Source: Pseudomonas sp. MWU13-2105
Lineage (GTDB): Bacteria; Pseudomonadota; Gammaproteobacteria; Pseudomonadales; Pseudomonadaceae
Direction: 5' to 3'
DNA length: 64,000 nucleotides
Assembly (NCBI RefSeq): GCF_023242315.1
Contig: NZ_JALLIY010000021.1
Location: 62,001-126,000, forward strand
Shown: piece by piece, positions 8,262-17,242 of the stretch
Position numbering within the stretch: the stretch's first letter is position 1
Layout: every line of letters begins with the position of its first letter
Position numbers and translations under genes: made by a program
The notes under the pieces: model-generated
Database searches by the model: none
What the model saw: only the letters and a program-made list of their open reading frames with translations
Told to the model about the DNA's origin: nothing

Positions 8262-9584
8262 TCAGATCTCGCCTTCCACGTCTTCCAGGCTGAAGGTTTC
8301 GGTGGTGTCGTTGTAGGAGAAGATCTCGGCATAACGGCCCCAGCTGATCACGCTTTCCAGGGTCTGCTCGACGAAGTCTTCGCTGAGGGAATCTTCCAGT
8401 TCCTGCTCGAAACGCACCCGTGGCGCCCAGTGCCCGTTACGTTCCTGCAATACCTGGCGAATCCGCGCCGCCAGGGGCACGGTGCGCAGCAGGTGCTCGG
8501 CAAACATCACCTTGCGTTCCTGGGTACCGTCCTCGGCGAAACGCTTGCCCGAGTCGGTCAGCTTGATATCGGCGCCGCGCAGTTCGGCAAAGCCCAAGTG
8601 CTCGAGCATCTCGGCCACCGGGAACAGGTCGTCGACCTCCAGCAGCAAGCGCTCGGCCACATTCGGCAAGCCGGCGTGGCCATGATACGGCTCGGCCGCC
8701 AGGGCTTCGATCAGACCGGCCATCAGGTTGGTCGGCACTTCCGGCAGGCGGCTGCCCAGTTGCAGCTCGGCCTTGCCGGTGCGTTCGTCGGCACTGCGGC
8801 GGTTGGTCATCAACGCGTAGATATCGTCGACCATCTTGCGGAAGATCGGGTCCAGGCGGTTGCGCGGGTGAGCGAACGGCACCTTGATCTGCGCCACCAC
8901 GCGCCCGGGGTTGGACGACAGCACCAGGATGCGGTCGCACATCAGCACCGCTTCCTCGATGTTGTGGGTCACGATCAGGATCGACTTGATCGGCAGTTGC
9001 CCGCCACTCCACAACTCCAGCAGGTCGGTACGCAGGTTTTCCGCGGTGAGCACGTCGAGGGCGGAAAACGGCTCGTCCATCAGCAGCAAGGTCGGGTTGA
9101 CCACCAGGCCACGGGCAAAGCCCACGCGCTGGCGCATACCACCGGACAATTCACGCGGGTAGGCGTTTTCAAAACCGTCGAGACCGATCAGGTCGATCGC
9201 CGCCAACGCGCGCTTGCGCGCTTCCTTGGGTTCGACCTGCAACGCCTGCAGGCCGGCCTCGACGTTTTCCAGCACGGTCAGCCAGGGAAACAGGGCGAAG
9301 GTCTGGAACACCATCGCCACGCCCTTGGCCGGGCCGTCCAGGGTTTCGCCGTTGTAGAGCACTTCGCCGGAAGTCGGCTGGATCAGCCCGGCAATGATCC
9401 GCAGCAAGGTCGACTTGCCGGAGCCCGAGCGCCCCAGCAGCCCGACCACTTCGCCTTCGTGCAGGTGCAGGTCGACTTCGCTGAGTACCTGACGCTCATC
9501 CTTGCCATTGCCAAAGCCCTTGCTCACGTTGGTGAGCGAGTAGATTTCGCGGGCGCTGCTGGTGTATTCGATATGACTGTTCAT
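8262..9584 (-). CDS. ABC importer ATPase with C-terminal AAA-associated domain (nitrate/sulfonate class)
   Basis: A 440-residue protein. The first 260 residues are an ABC ATPase with Walker A GRSGSGKST at 51-59, signature LSGGM at 146-150, Walker B LLLMDE at 166-171 and switch His207. The last 160 residues form an extra helical domain of the AAA-associated type (PF09821 family) found on some nitrate/sulfonate-like transporter ATPases, probably regulatory. It follows the fused permease gene by 15 bases and is clearly co-transcribed with it. No substrate-binding protein is encoded directly beside this pair; the nearest is at 12458-13657. The transported substrate cannot be read from the sequence. 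Confidence 0.85.
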   Translation of the reverse strand: MNSHIEYTSSAREIYSLTNVSKGFGNGKDERQVLSEVDLHLHEGEVVGLLGRSGSGKSTLLRIIAGLIQPTSGEVLYNGETLDGPAKGVAMVFQTFALFPWLTVLENVEAGLQALQVEPKEARKRALAAIDLIGLDGFENAYPRELSGGMRQRVGFARGLVVNPTLLLMDEPFSALDVLTAENLRTDLLELWSGGQLPIKSILIVTHNIEEAVLMCDRILVLSSNPGRVVAQIKVPFAHPRNRLDPIFRKMVDDIYALMTNRRSADERTGKAELQLGSRLPEVPTNLMAGLIEALAAEPYHGHAGLPNVAERLLLEVDDLFPVAEMLEHLGFAELRGADIKLTDSGKRFAEDGTQERKVMFAEHLLRTVPLAARIRQVLQERNGHWAPRVRFEQELEDSLSEDFVEQTLESVISWGRYAEIFSYNDTTETFSLEDVEGEI

Positions 9585-9599
9585 AAGAGCGGCTCGGAA

Positions 9600-11342
9600 T
9601 TAGTTCAGACGAAGTTTGTTTTCGGCGATGGCGTACATCGGTCGCCAGAGCAAACGGTTGAAGGCCACCACGAAGACCGACATGACCACCACGCCCAGGG
9701 TGATTTTCGGAAAGTCGCCGGCCGCCGTGGTCTGCGCGATATACGCGCCCAGGCCATGGGCCACGACCTTGTCCTGGCCCCAGGAAACAAACTCGGAAAC
9801 GATACTGGCGTTCCACGCACCGCCGGAGGCGGTGATCGCGCCGGTCACGTAATACGGGAAAATCCCCGGCAACATGACCTTGCGCCACCACTGCCAGCCA
9901 CGGATATGGAAGTTCGCGGCGGCTTCGCGGAAGTCGTTGGGAAAGGCACTGGCGCCGGCGATCACGTTGAACAGGATGTACCACTGGGTACCGAGCACGA
10001 TCAGCGGGCTCAGCCAGATATCCGGGTTCAGGTTGAAGTGCAGGATCACGATGACGAACACCGGGAACAGCAGGTTCGCCGGAAACGCGGCGAGGAACTG
10101 CGCCAATGGCTGGATCTTCTCGGCCAGGTGCGGACGCAGGCCGATCATCACCCCCAGCGGTACCCAGATCAGCGAAGCCACGGCGATCAGCAAGGTCACC
10201 CGCAGCAACGTGATCGCCCCCAGGCCGATAACCTCGCCGACATCGGCGAAGGTCACTTCGCTGCTGACATAGATAAAGATGTGATACAGCGCATACGCCG
10301 CGAGCAAACCGATGAACAAGCCCCAGACCCAGTCGATCACCCGTGAGGTCGATGGGCTGGGCGTACTTACCCGGGCCTTGACCCGCGGCAGGCTCAGGCG
10401 CAGATGACCGATACGCGTGATAGCACGCGACAGCGGCCGGATCAGGCGCTGGATCACCCGGGTCCGCTGGATCAGGTTGAGCACCCAGGACTCCGGCGCG
10501 CCGCCCTGGGCCGCGGTGTCTTCCATGCGGAACTTGTCGGCCCAGGCCACCAACGGGCGGAACAGGAACTGATCGTAGACCAGGATCACCACCACCATCG
10601 CCAGGATCACATAACCCACGGCGGTGAGGTCACGCTGCTCGATGGCGGTGGCCAGGTAGGAACCGATGCCCGGCAGGGTGATGGTCTTGTCACCGACGGT
10701 AATCGCTTCCGAAGCCACCACGAAGAACCAGCCGCCGGACATGCTCATCATCATGTTCCAGATCAACCCGGGCATGGCGAACGGTACATCAAGTTTCCAG
10801 AACTTCTGCCAGCCGGACAGTTGCAGACTCTCGGAGACTTCCGTCAGGTCGCGCGGCAGCATGCGCAGCGACTGGTAGAAGCTGAACGTCATGTTCCAGG
10901 CCTGGCTGGTGAAGATTGCAAAGATCGCCGCGCACTCGGCGCCCAGCACCCGCCCCGGAAACAGCAGGAGAAAGAAGGTCACGGTGAACGAGATATAACC
11001 CAGCACCGGCACCGACTGGAGGATATCCAGCACTGGCACCAGCAGCTTTTCGGCACGCTTGCTCTTGGCCGCCAGGGTCCCATAGAGAAAGGTGAAGACC
11101 AACGCCGCGACCATCGCCGCGAGCATCCGCAGGGTGGTGCGTATCGCATATTCCGGCAGGTTGGCCGGGTCGAGGGAGATCACCTGGCTCTGCAGGGTCG
11201 AGATCGGTGCCCAGGTTTCCCGTGCGCCGATCGAGAAAAACAGCAGGAAACCCACCACCAGCGGCAGCGCGATCAGGTCCCAGCGATTGGGCAGCAAGCG
11301 CCGGGTACTGGCCGGGATGTAATGGCGTAATACTTTATTCAT
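9600..11342 (-). CDS. Fused double-domain ABC permease (nitrate/sulfonate/taurine class)
   Basis: A 580-residue permease with two complete BPD_transp_1 units in one chain. The first EAA loop reads LQLSGWQKFWKLDVPFAMPG and the second FHIRGWQWWRKVMLPGIFP, so both halves can dock an ATPase subunit. A basic linker near residues 300-345 joins them. About 12 membrane segments are expected. The ATG at 11342 (MNKVLRHY) was chosen because the upstream extension is Cys/Arg-rich and unlike a permease N-terminus. It forms an operon with the downstream ATPase. Fusion of two permease halves is known in this class but uncommon next to a conventional single-domain system such as the one at 11694-14465. Confidence 0.85.
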   Translation of the reverse strand: MNKVLRHYIPASTRRLLPNRWDLIALPLVVGFLLFFSIGARETWAPISTLQSQVISLDPANLPEYAIRTTLRMLAAMVAALVFTFLYGTLAAKSKRAEKLLVPVLDILQSVPVLGYISFTVTFFLLLFPGRVLGAECAAIFAIFTSQAWNMTFSFYQSLRMLPRDLTEVSESLQLSGWQKFWKLDVPFAMPGLIWNMMMSMSGGWFFVVASEAITVGDKTITLPGIGSYLATAIEQRDLTAVGYVILAMVVVILVYDQFLFRPLVAWADKFRMEDTAAQGGAPESWVLNLIQRTRVIQRLIRPLSRAITRIGHLRLSLPRVKARVSTPSPSTSRVIDWVWGLFIGLLAAYALYHIFIYVSSEVTFADVGEVIGLGAITLLRVTLLIAVASLIWVPLGVMIGLRPHLAEKIQPLAQFLAAFPANLLFPVFVIVILHFNLNPDIWLSPLIVLGTQWYILFNVIAGASAFPNDFREAAANFHIRGWQWWRKVMLPGIFPYYVTGAITASGGAWNASIVSEFVSWGQDKVVAHGLGAYIAQTTAAGDFPKITLGVVVMSVFVVAFNRLLWRPMYAIAENKLRLN

Positions 11343-11693
11343 CGTCAATGATTCCAGCAGCGTTCTGAAATACAGGCCCACGGACTTCAGGGTACAAACG
11401 CACGAAGCGAGACGGCGCCGGCAGTCTAAGCACAGCACATCCTGAAGAAGTGGTTGGAAAATCGTCGAGGCAAGGCCACGTACTGAACGCTACAGACTGG
11501 ATACCGGGGCGACGGCTGCGCACCGGCGGCATCCCATTGTAAATCCCGCTACGTGGCCCACCGAGAATGGGCAGGGTCCAAGTTCGAATCTCCTGGGGGT
11601 GGCGGTTGAAACGTGAGGGAGTGGTTCAGCGCGGGATTATACATTTCAAAATGTTACAGTAATGTAAATTCCCTATAAATTGAGAAGATAGCC
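11343..11693. other. Intergenic region between two ABC operon segments
   Basis: These 351 bases separate the single-domain permease from the fused permease, both on the minus strand. I see no gene. An AT-rich stretch at about 11636-11690 contrasts with the GC-rich surroundings. A short tRNA-like string GTTCGAATC near 11583 does not fold as a tRNA. The gap is long enough for a separate promoter for the fused permease and ATPase pair. Confidence 0.5.
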
Positions 11694-12461
11694 TCAGGCA
11701 TGCGCCCAACGCCGATGCAGGCCTCGCGCCAGGGCATCGAGTAAAAAGCCGAGTACGCCGATCAACAGCACCATGGCCATCAGTTCCGAATAGGCCAGGC
11801 GATCACGGGTATCGAGGATAAAGTAGCCGAGCCCGGCGCTGACCCCGAGCATTTCGCAAGGCACCAGCACGATCCAGAGAATCCCGATGGACAACCGCAC
11901 GCCGGTCAACACATGGCCGAGCACACCCGGCAGGATGACCTGGCGCAGGGTTTCCCAGCGGGTCGCGCTGAGGCTGCGGCTCAGTTGCAACCAGCGCGGA
12001 TCGAGCTGGCGCACCCCGGCCACGGTGTTGAGCAGGATCGGCCAGACGGCGGCAAAGGCCAGCAGGAAATAGATCGGCTGGTCACCTACCCCCATCAGCA
12101 TCACCACCACCGGCATCCAGGACAGCGGCGAGATCATCCGCAGGAACTGGAACGCCGGGGTGGTCGCCGCCTCCAGGTGGCGATAGCTGCCGATCAGCAA
12201 GCCCAGCGGCACGCCGACCAGCAGGGCCAGCAACAACCCGATCAAAATGCGCTTGAGGCTGACCAGCACGTTTTCATACAGTTCGGCACGCCCGAGCAAT
12301 TCCACCAGGCTGGTCAGCGTCGCTTCCGGCGAGAAGCGCGCCGACAGTCCGTCGGGGCTGCCGAACAGGTGCACGCCGAGCCACCAGAGCAGTAACAGGC
12401 AGAGCAATCCCGCCGCGCCCAGCCCCCAATGCAGGAGCGATGAGGAAGGCTTGCCGCTCAA
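11694..12461 (-). CDS. ABC importer permease, SsuC/TauC-like
   Basis: A 255-residue inner-membrane permease with about six helices and one BPD_transp_1 domain. The EAA-type loop SRSLSATRWETLRQVILPG lies near residues 150-170. It starts with an ATGA overlap on the stop of the substrate-binding protein, so the three transporter genes form one coupled unit. Similarity in layout is to aliphatic sulfonate, taurine and nitrate systems; the substrate cannot be fixed from the permease. Confidence 0.87.
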   Translation of the reverse strand: MSGKPSSSLLHWGLGAAGLLCLLLLWWLGVHLFGSPDGLSARFSPEATLTSLVELLGRAELYENVLVSLKRILIGLLLALLVGVPLGLLIGSYRHLEAATTPAFQFLRMISPLSWMPVVVMLMGVGDQPIYFLLAFAAVWPILLNTVAGVRQLDPRWLQLSRSLSATRWETLRQVILPGVLGHVLTGVRLSIGILWIVLVPCEMLGVSAGLGYFILDTRDRLAYSELMAMVLLIGVLGFLLDALARGLHRRWAHA

Positions 12462-13657
12462 ATGCCGAACTCCTCGCTGCGCTCAAAGCTGTCCGGCAAG
12501 CCGAAGGCCTTGAGCCCCCCTACCGCCGCCAGGCTGTTGCGCACGAAACGGTCATCCACCAGGTCGCGGGCAGTCTGCTGTGGATCGAGACCGGCGAGGA
12601 ACCCTTTGTCGCCCTCGATCAGGGTGTTCTTCAGGCGCTTGACCAGTTCCTCGGTGTAGCTGGGGAACGGATACGGTTGGAAGTCGATACGCTGTTCGTC
12701 CCAATTGCCGTGCTGGATCGCGCCGCTGGCCAGGTAGGCGTCGCGGTCGGCGGCATTGGGCAGCAACACGCGATTGAGTACCTGCGGGGTGTGCGGGGTA
12801 TAGCGGTTGGCGCCGTCCTTGGACAGCAATCGGGCCGCCTCGGCACGGTTGTCGCGGGTCCAGAGCTGGGCCTTGACGATGGCATTGACCACCTTCTGCG
12901 ACCATTCGGGGCGGTTGTTCAGGTCCTGCTCATGCATGAACACCACGCAGCAGGCGTGATTGCGCCAGAGATCGCCGGTAAAGCGCTGCACCCGGCCGAC
13001 CTTCAACTCCTCGGCCAGGGCATTGAACGGCTCGGCGACGATATAGCCGGCGATGCGCTTGCTCGCCAGGGCCGGCGGCATGTCCGAAGGTGGCAGTACC
13101 ACCAGGTTGACCTCGTTGGCCGCCAGTACGCTGTTGGCCGCCTTGCTCACCGGTTGCAGGCCGTTGTCGCGCAACAGTTGCTGGACCACCACGTTGTGGA
13201 TCGAGTACCAGAACGGAATCGCCACTGACTGCCCGCCCAGTTGCTTGACCGCGGTAATGCCCGGCGCCACAGTCAGGCCGGAACCGCCGACATGGTTCCA
13301 GGCCACCACCTTGGCCGGCACCTTGCTGCCGTAGCGCGCCCAGACGGTCATCGGCGACAGCAGGTGAATCACGTTGACCTGTCCGGAAATAAACGCCTCG
13401 ATCACTTGGGCCCAACTGCGCAGCAGTACCGGACGCTCGGCCTGGATACCTTCGGCTTCGAACAGGCCGTTGTTATGCGCCACCAGCAGCGGCGTGGCGT
13501 CGGTGATCGGCAGGTAGCCGATCCGCACCGGGGCGTCGGGCTCGGAAGCGGCACGGGCTTGCAGGCTGTTGAGCAGCGGCAAGGCGCCGCCGGCGGTCAG
13601 CAGGGCGCTGAGTTTGAGGAAGTCACGACGTGTGTGGGTGAAGTCATCCAGGCACAT
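12458..13657 (-). CDS. Tat-exported ABC substrate-binding protein, NrtA/CmpA/SsuA class
   Basis: A 399-residue periplasmic binding protein. The N-terminus has a twin-arginine motif TRRDFLKL at residues 9-16, a hydrophobic stretch and an ARA cleavage site, so export is predicted to be by Tat, probably in folded form. The mature part begins VRIGYLPITDATPLLVAHNN, typical of nitrate/sulfonate/thiamine-precursor-type binding proteins. It overlaps the ATPase gene upstream by 14 bases and the permease downstream by 4. It is the only binding protein near two sets of membrane components. Substrate unknown; an organosulfur or oxyanion ligand is a family-level guess only. Confidence 0.85.
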   Translation of the reverse strand: MCLDDFTHTRRDFLKLSALLTAGGALPLLNSLQARAASEPDAPVRIGYLPITDATPLLVAHNNGLFEAEGIQAERPVLLRSWAQVIEAFISGQVNVIHLLSPMTVWARYGSKVPAKVVAWNHVGGSGLTVAPGITAVKQLGGQSVAIPFWYSIHNVVVQQLLRDNGLQPVSKAANSVLAANEVNLVVLPPSDMPPALASKRIAGYIVAEPFNALAEELKVGRVQRFTGDLWRNHACCVVFMHEQDLNNRPEWSQKVVNAIVKAQLWTRDNRAEAARLLSKDGANRYTPHTPQVLNRVLLPNAADRDAYLASGAIQHGNWDEQRIDFQPYPFPSYTEELVKRLKNTLIEGDKGFLAGLDPQQTARDLVDDRFVRNSLAAVGGLKAFGLPDSFERSEEFGI

Positions 13658-14465
13658 GAATCATCTCCGACGTTTCGAGCAAAGAGTGATGGGGTGAGGT
13701 GCGGCTGGCCCGCCGAAGGGTCTTGAGAATCTCGATACGCAGGGCGCCCAGTTCCTCGACCAGCTCGGCACGCGGCTGAGGCAGGTCGATACGCCACTCG
13801 CCGAGGGTCCGCGCCGGGCTGTGACCCAGTAGCAGAATCCGCTCGGAGAGCAGCAGGGCTTCATCAATGTCGTGGGTGATCAGCACCGCCGCCGTGTTGT
13901 GCTCGGCGATCACCTTGAGCAGCAGTTGTTGCATGTCGGCGCGGGTCACTTCATCCAGGGCGCCGAAAGGCTCGTCGAGGAACAGTACCCGTGGCTGGCG
14001 GGCCAGGCAGCGGGCCAAGGCCGTACGCTGGGCCATGCCGCCGGACAGCTGCGCCGGGTACTGGCCGCGGGCATGTTGCAGGCCCACGGCGGCAATCGCA
14101 TGGTCGATCCGCGCCTTGCGCTCCTGGGCATCCAGGTGCGGCTGGCGGGCAAAGTCGAGACCGAAGGCGACGTTTTTTTCCAGGCTGAGCCAGGGCAGCA
14201 GGCTCGGGTCCTGAAAGGCCACTGCCACCCGTGGATGGGGGCCGTCCAGGGCTTCGCCGAGGAACCGCACATGGCCTTCGTGCGCCGCCTGCAAACCGGC
14301 CAGGACCCGCAGCAGACTGGATTTGCCGACGCCGCTGGGGCCGAGGATCGACACCACCTCGCCGGCTTGCAGTTGCAGGTCGAAACCTTCCAGCACCGTT
14401 TGCCAGCCGTGCTCGCGGGGGTAGCCGAGGCTGATCTGCCGGGCCTCCAGCAACGGCGCGCTCAT
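13644..14465 (-). CDS. ABC importer ATPase, SsuB/TauB-like
   Basis: A 273-residue ABC ATPase with Walker A GPSGVGKSS at 42-50, signature LSGGM at 140-144, Walker B VLFLDEP at 160-166 and switch His198. It lacks the extra C-terminal domain of the second ATPase at 8262-9584, so the two importers are not simple duplicates. The start overlaps the stop of the flavoprotein gene as ATGA, and the end overlaps the binding protein by 14 bases. Confidence 0.88.
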   Translation of the reverse strand: MSAPLLEARQISLGYPREHGWQTVLEGFDLQLQAGEVVSILGPSGVGKSSLLRVLAGLQAAHEGHVRFLGEALDGPHPRVAVAFQDPSLLPWLSLEKNVAFGLDFARQPHLDAQERKARIDHAIAAVGLQHARGQYPAQLSGGMAQRTALARCLARQPRVLFLDEPFGALDEVTRADMQQLLLKVIAEHNTAAVLITHDIDEALLLSERILLLGHSPARTLGEWRIDLPQPRAELVEELGALRIEILKTLRRASRTSPHHSLLETSEMIHVPG

Positions 14466-15532
14466 GCCGCCGTTTCCCGGGCCTGGCGTTGCAGCTCGGC
14501 ACGCAGTTGCACCAGGCTCGGGGTGACGATCGGCACGAAGGCCGACTCGCGCCAGCGTCGGGCAAAGCCACTGCCGTATTCATTCAGATAGGCCTTGCCG
14601 CCGCTGGCCTGCAACTCCAGCTGCAGCGCCTGGGCGACCGACTCTGCCAGGCTGATGCGGATCTGGAACAAGGCGCCCGGCTGGGCCAGGAAGCGCCCGT
14701 CGTGCAAGCCGCTCTTGAGTTCCTCCACGCGCTGCTCAAGGGCTTGGCGCTGCTCCAATAGCGGCTCGCGCAAAATCGAGCGGGTATCTTGCAGATGGCC
14801 GTCCACCTCCTTCAGCGCCTGGCGCGCCAGGCCAATGGCCATGCCGCATTGCAAGCCGAGGAACGCCGGGCGCACCGCCGGCAGGAACACCCGGGCATCA
14901 TCGTGCAACAACCAGTCGCGGCTGACTTCCACCTGTTTGAAGTCCAACGCGGCGGTATTGCTCGATTGCAGGCCCATCAGTTGCAAGTCAGCCGAGCGTT
15001 GCAGGCCGCTCAGCGCGTCGGGAATCGCCAGCACGAACGGTGTACCGCCCTCCCCCCGTTCAATGGCGGCCGCTACCACAAAACCGCTTTTGCGCAAATT
15101 GGTCACCCAGTGCAGGCGCCCATCCAGGCACCAGCCATCGACTTGATCGCGGGCCCGCAGTTGCAGCGACTCGATCCCCGAGAGGAACTTCATTGCATTC
15201 GACAGCCCGGTGGCGCCGGCCAGCTCGCCGCTGAGCAGGGCCGGCAGCAGATGATCGCGCAGGGTCGTGTTGGGACTGTGCAGCAGGTACTCGATAAAAG
15301 CCCGTTGGCCCCAGAACACAAAGGCCGCCGCCAGGGAATGGCTGGCCACCTGGGCGATGCTTTCCACCGCGTCGGCCACCGTGCCAGCGCTGCCGCCCTG
15401 GGCCTGCGGCACACCGACCCCCAGCACCTTCGCCGTCGCCAGGCGGGAAATCACATCCTGTGGGTCGCACTGTCCCAGGTCCAGGGCCTGGGCTTGGGCG
15501 TGCAGCCATTGACTCAATACGGGATTGAGCAT
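14462..15532 (-). CDS. Acyl-CoA-dehydrogenase-like flavoprotein
   Basis: A 356-residue protein with the three-part acyl-CoA dehydrogenase fold: helical N-terminal domain, beta middle domain around residues 110-215 (contains WCLDGRLHWVTNLRKSGFVV) and C-terminal helical bundle. It is shorter than typical dehydrogenases, and the usual catalytic Glu context is not evident. Family members beside sulfonate-type transporters often act as flavin-dependent monooxygenases or desulfurisation enzymes (SfnB/DszC group), which is an inference here. The start at 15532 has AAGGAGAA upstream; a longer frame reaching 15604 is less likely. Its stop overlaps the ATPase start, so enzyme and transporter are made together. 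Confidence 0.75.
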   Translation of the reverse strand: MLNPVLSQWLHAQAQALDLGQCDPQDVISRLATAKVLGVGVPQAQGGSAGTVADAVESIAQVASHSLAAAFVFWGQRAFIEYLLHSPNTTLRDHLLPALLSGELAGATGLSNAMKFLSGIESLQLRARDQVDGWCLDGRLHWVTNLRKSGFVVAAAIERGEGGTPFVLAIPDALSGLQRSADLQLMGLQSSNTAALDFKQVEVSRDWLLHDDARVFLPAVRPAFLGLQCGMAIGLARQALKEVDGHLQDTRSILREPLLEQRQALEQRVEELKSGLHDGRFLAQPGALFQIRISLAESVAQALQLELQASGGKAYLNEYGSGFARRWRESAFVPIVTPSLVQLRAELQRQARETAA

Positions 15533-15582
15533 GTCGTTTTCTCCTTGAAATAGCGCCTCGAAGAATAGCTGACGCCGGGCCA

Positions 15583-16143
15583 TCATTGAGCTGTCGAGGG
15601 CCAACGGTATTGCGCCAGCTCAGGGTTGAGCGGCGTGCGGGCGAAAACATTGGCGAAATTGCACAAGGTCGCCAGGCTCACCCCGAGGATCACCTCCAGG
15701 GCATTGCCCTGGGTGTAGCCGGCGGCGAGGAATTCGCTGAAGATCTGGTCGCTGACATTGCCACGGGTGGCGATCACTTCCCGGGCGAAGGCGGCGAGGA
15801 CTTCGAGTTTTTCCTGGGGCAGTTGATCTTGGCCGCGCAAGGCCTCGACCACTTCCGCCGGCAACCTGGCCTTGTTCAGCGCCACCGCCGTGTGCCCGGC
15901 CACGCAGAAGTCGCAGCCGTGGGTGGTGGCGGCCACCAGTTGCACCACTTCGCGTTCGGCCAGGCTCAGCTCGGCCTTGCCATTGAGCGCCGATACCGTA
16001 ACGTAGGTTTCCAGCGCCGCCGGGGCATTGGCGAGGACGGCGAGCAGGTTGGGGATGAACCCGGAGTTCTTCTGGGCGTTTTCCAGGAACGGCCTGGCTG
16101 CTTCGGGAGCGCTTTGCAGCGTGTGTAGAGTGACGCGCGACAT
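15583..16143 (-). CDS. AhpD-like / carboxymuconolactone decarboxylase family protein with CxxC
   Basis: A 186-residue all-helical protein. The segment HGCDFCVAGH gives Cys77, Cys80 and His84, the active-site arrangement of AhpD-type alkylhydroperoxidases. Proteins with this motif reduce peroxides or act as thiol relays. It is the first gene of the minus-strand operon, 50 bases ahead of the flavoprotein. The ATG at 16143 (MSRVTLHTL) was chosen because CAGGAG lies just upstream; an earlier in-frame start at 16176 lacks one. Pairing with a flavoprotein suggests it handles peroxide or a reactive product; that role is inferred. Confidence 0.82.
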   Translation of the reverse strand: MSRVTLHTLQSAPEAARPFLENAQKNSGFIPNLLAVLANAPAALETYVTVSALNGKAELSLAEREVVQLVAATTHGCDFCVAGHTAVALNKARLPAEVVEALRGQDQLPQEKLEVLAAFAREVIATRGNVSDQIFSEFLAAGYTQGNALEVILGVSLATLCNFANVFARTPLNPELAQYRWPSTAQ

Positions 16144-16247
16144 GGAGTGGACTCCTGCTGTAGGGTGGTCCGGCAAGTCTGTTGGTTATAAGAATTCTGA
16201 TCCATATTCAAAAGTAGCGATTCCTTGCTCCTGAGTGTTTCCATTAG

Positions 16248-17159
16248 ATGATTTCGTCGAGCCCACTGGTTGATTGGTTATTAGAAAGCCTCGAACTGGA
16301 TGCGAGCCTGTTCCATGTGGGCCGTTATTGCGGCGGCTGGCACGCCAGCACCCATGGCCTGGCGCGTGCGAGCTTCCACCTGATCGTGCAGGGGCATTGC
16401 TGGCTGCATATTGACGGGCAGCCCGAGAGCCTGCGGCTGGAGGCCGGGGACGCGGTGTTTCTGCTGCGGGACCTGGATTATCGGCTGTCCAGCGCCCGCG
16501 ACAGCGCGCAAGCGCAACGCCTGCCGCGCCAGGCCATGACCAGCCTGGACGGCGCCGCCCAGGATGGCGTGGGGCTGGTGTGCGGGTTCTTTCATTTCAA
16601 GTCCGGACTGTCGGCATTGATTATCGACGGGCTGCCGGACTGGATCGTCCTGCGCGCGGGCGATCCGTCGCTGAGCGCGGCGCGGGCGTTGTTCGGGCTG
16701 ATCCTGGCTGAATGCGAACGGCCACCGGCGCCCTCCGCGGCGCTGCTGGAGCGCTTGAGTCACCTGCTGTTCCTGTATGTGCTGCGCCAGCAGGTGGCGG
16801 ACAACCCGAGCCTGGGTGGGCTGGTGGCATTGGCGCGGCATCCGGGGTTGGCGCCGTTGCTGGAACAGTTGATCGAGCGACCCGGGGAGAATTGGTCGCT
16901 GGAGAGCATGGCGGCCTGTACCGGAATGTCACGTTCGGCGTTTTTCAAGCGCTTCAACGAACTGGCCGGGCAGTCGCCGGGGCAGGTGCTACTGGCGTTG
17001 CGGATGCGTCATGCCAGTCAGTTGCTGCGGGCCAACAATACGGTGGAACAGGTGTGTGCGGCGGTGGGCTATCAGTCGATCGCGGCGTTTACCCGGGCGT
17101 TTGCCAAAGCGCTTGGGGTGCAGCCGGGGGCTTATCGGCGGCAGCATGAGGGACGCTGA
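16248..17159 (+). CDS. AraC-family regulator with cupin sensor domain
   Basis: A 303-residue regulator. An N-terminal cupin (AraC-binding-like) domain spans about residues 10-190, and the two helix-turn-helix motifs lie at about 205-300, including SMAACTGMSRSAFFKRFNEL and AVGYQSIAAFTRAF. It is divergent from the AhpD/flavoprotein/ABC operon with about 104 bases between them, so it is the likely local regulator. The effector is unknown. The 3' end is followed by a small hairpin before the convergent propeller gene. Confidence 0.85.
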   Translation: MISSSPLVDWLLESLELDASLFHVGRYCGGWHASTHGLARASFHLIVQGHCWLHIDGQPESLRLEAGDAVFLLRDLDYRLSSARDSAQAQRLPRQAMTSLDGAAQDGVGLVCGFFHFKSGLSALIIDGLPDWIVLRAGDPSLSAARALFGLILAECERPPAPSAALLERLSHLLFLYVLRQQVADNPSLGGLVALARHPGLAPLLEQLIERPGENWSLESMAACTGMSRSAFFKRFNELAGQSPGQVLLALRMRHASQLLRANNTVEQVCAAVGYQSIAAFTRAFAKALGVQPGAYRRQHEGR

Positions 17160-17209
17160 TGCCAACGCGGCTGAAATGGGCTCTTGAAGCCCCGCGAAAA
17201 CCCTGTGGA

Positions 17210-17225
17210 GCCTGGCAAGCCAGGC
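17210..17225. terminator. Short hairpin between convergent genes
   Basis: GCCTGGC and GCCAGGC flank a two-base loop between the AraC regulator and the convergent gene ending at 17243. There is no clear T-tract, so termination is possible but not certain. Confidence 0.3.
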
Positions 17226-17242
17226 ACAAGACGCCCCTACCC

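Noticed and set aside
11560..11612. tRNA-like string with GTTCGAATC near 11583
   Set aside because: No pairing T stem or acceptor stem can be drawn; it is at best a remnant.
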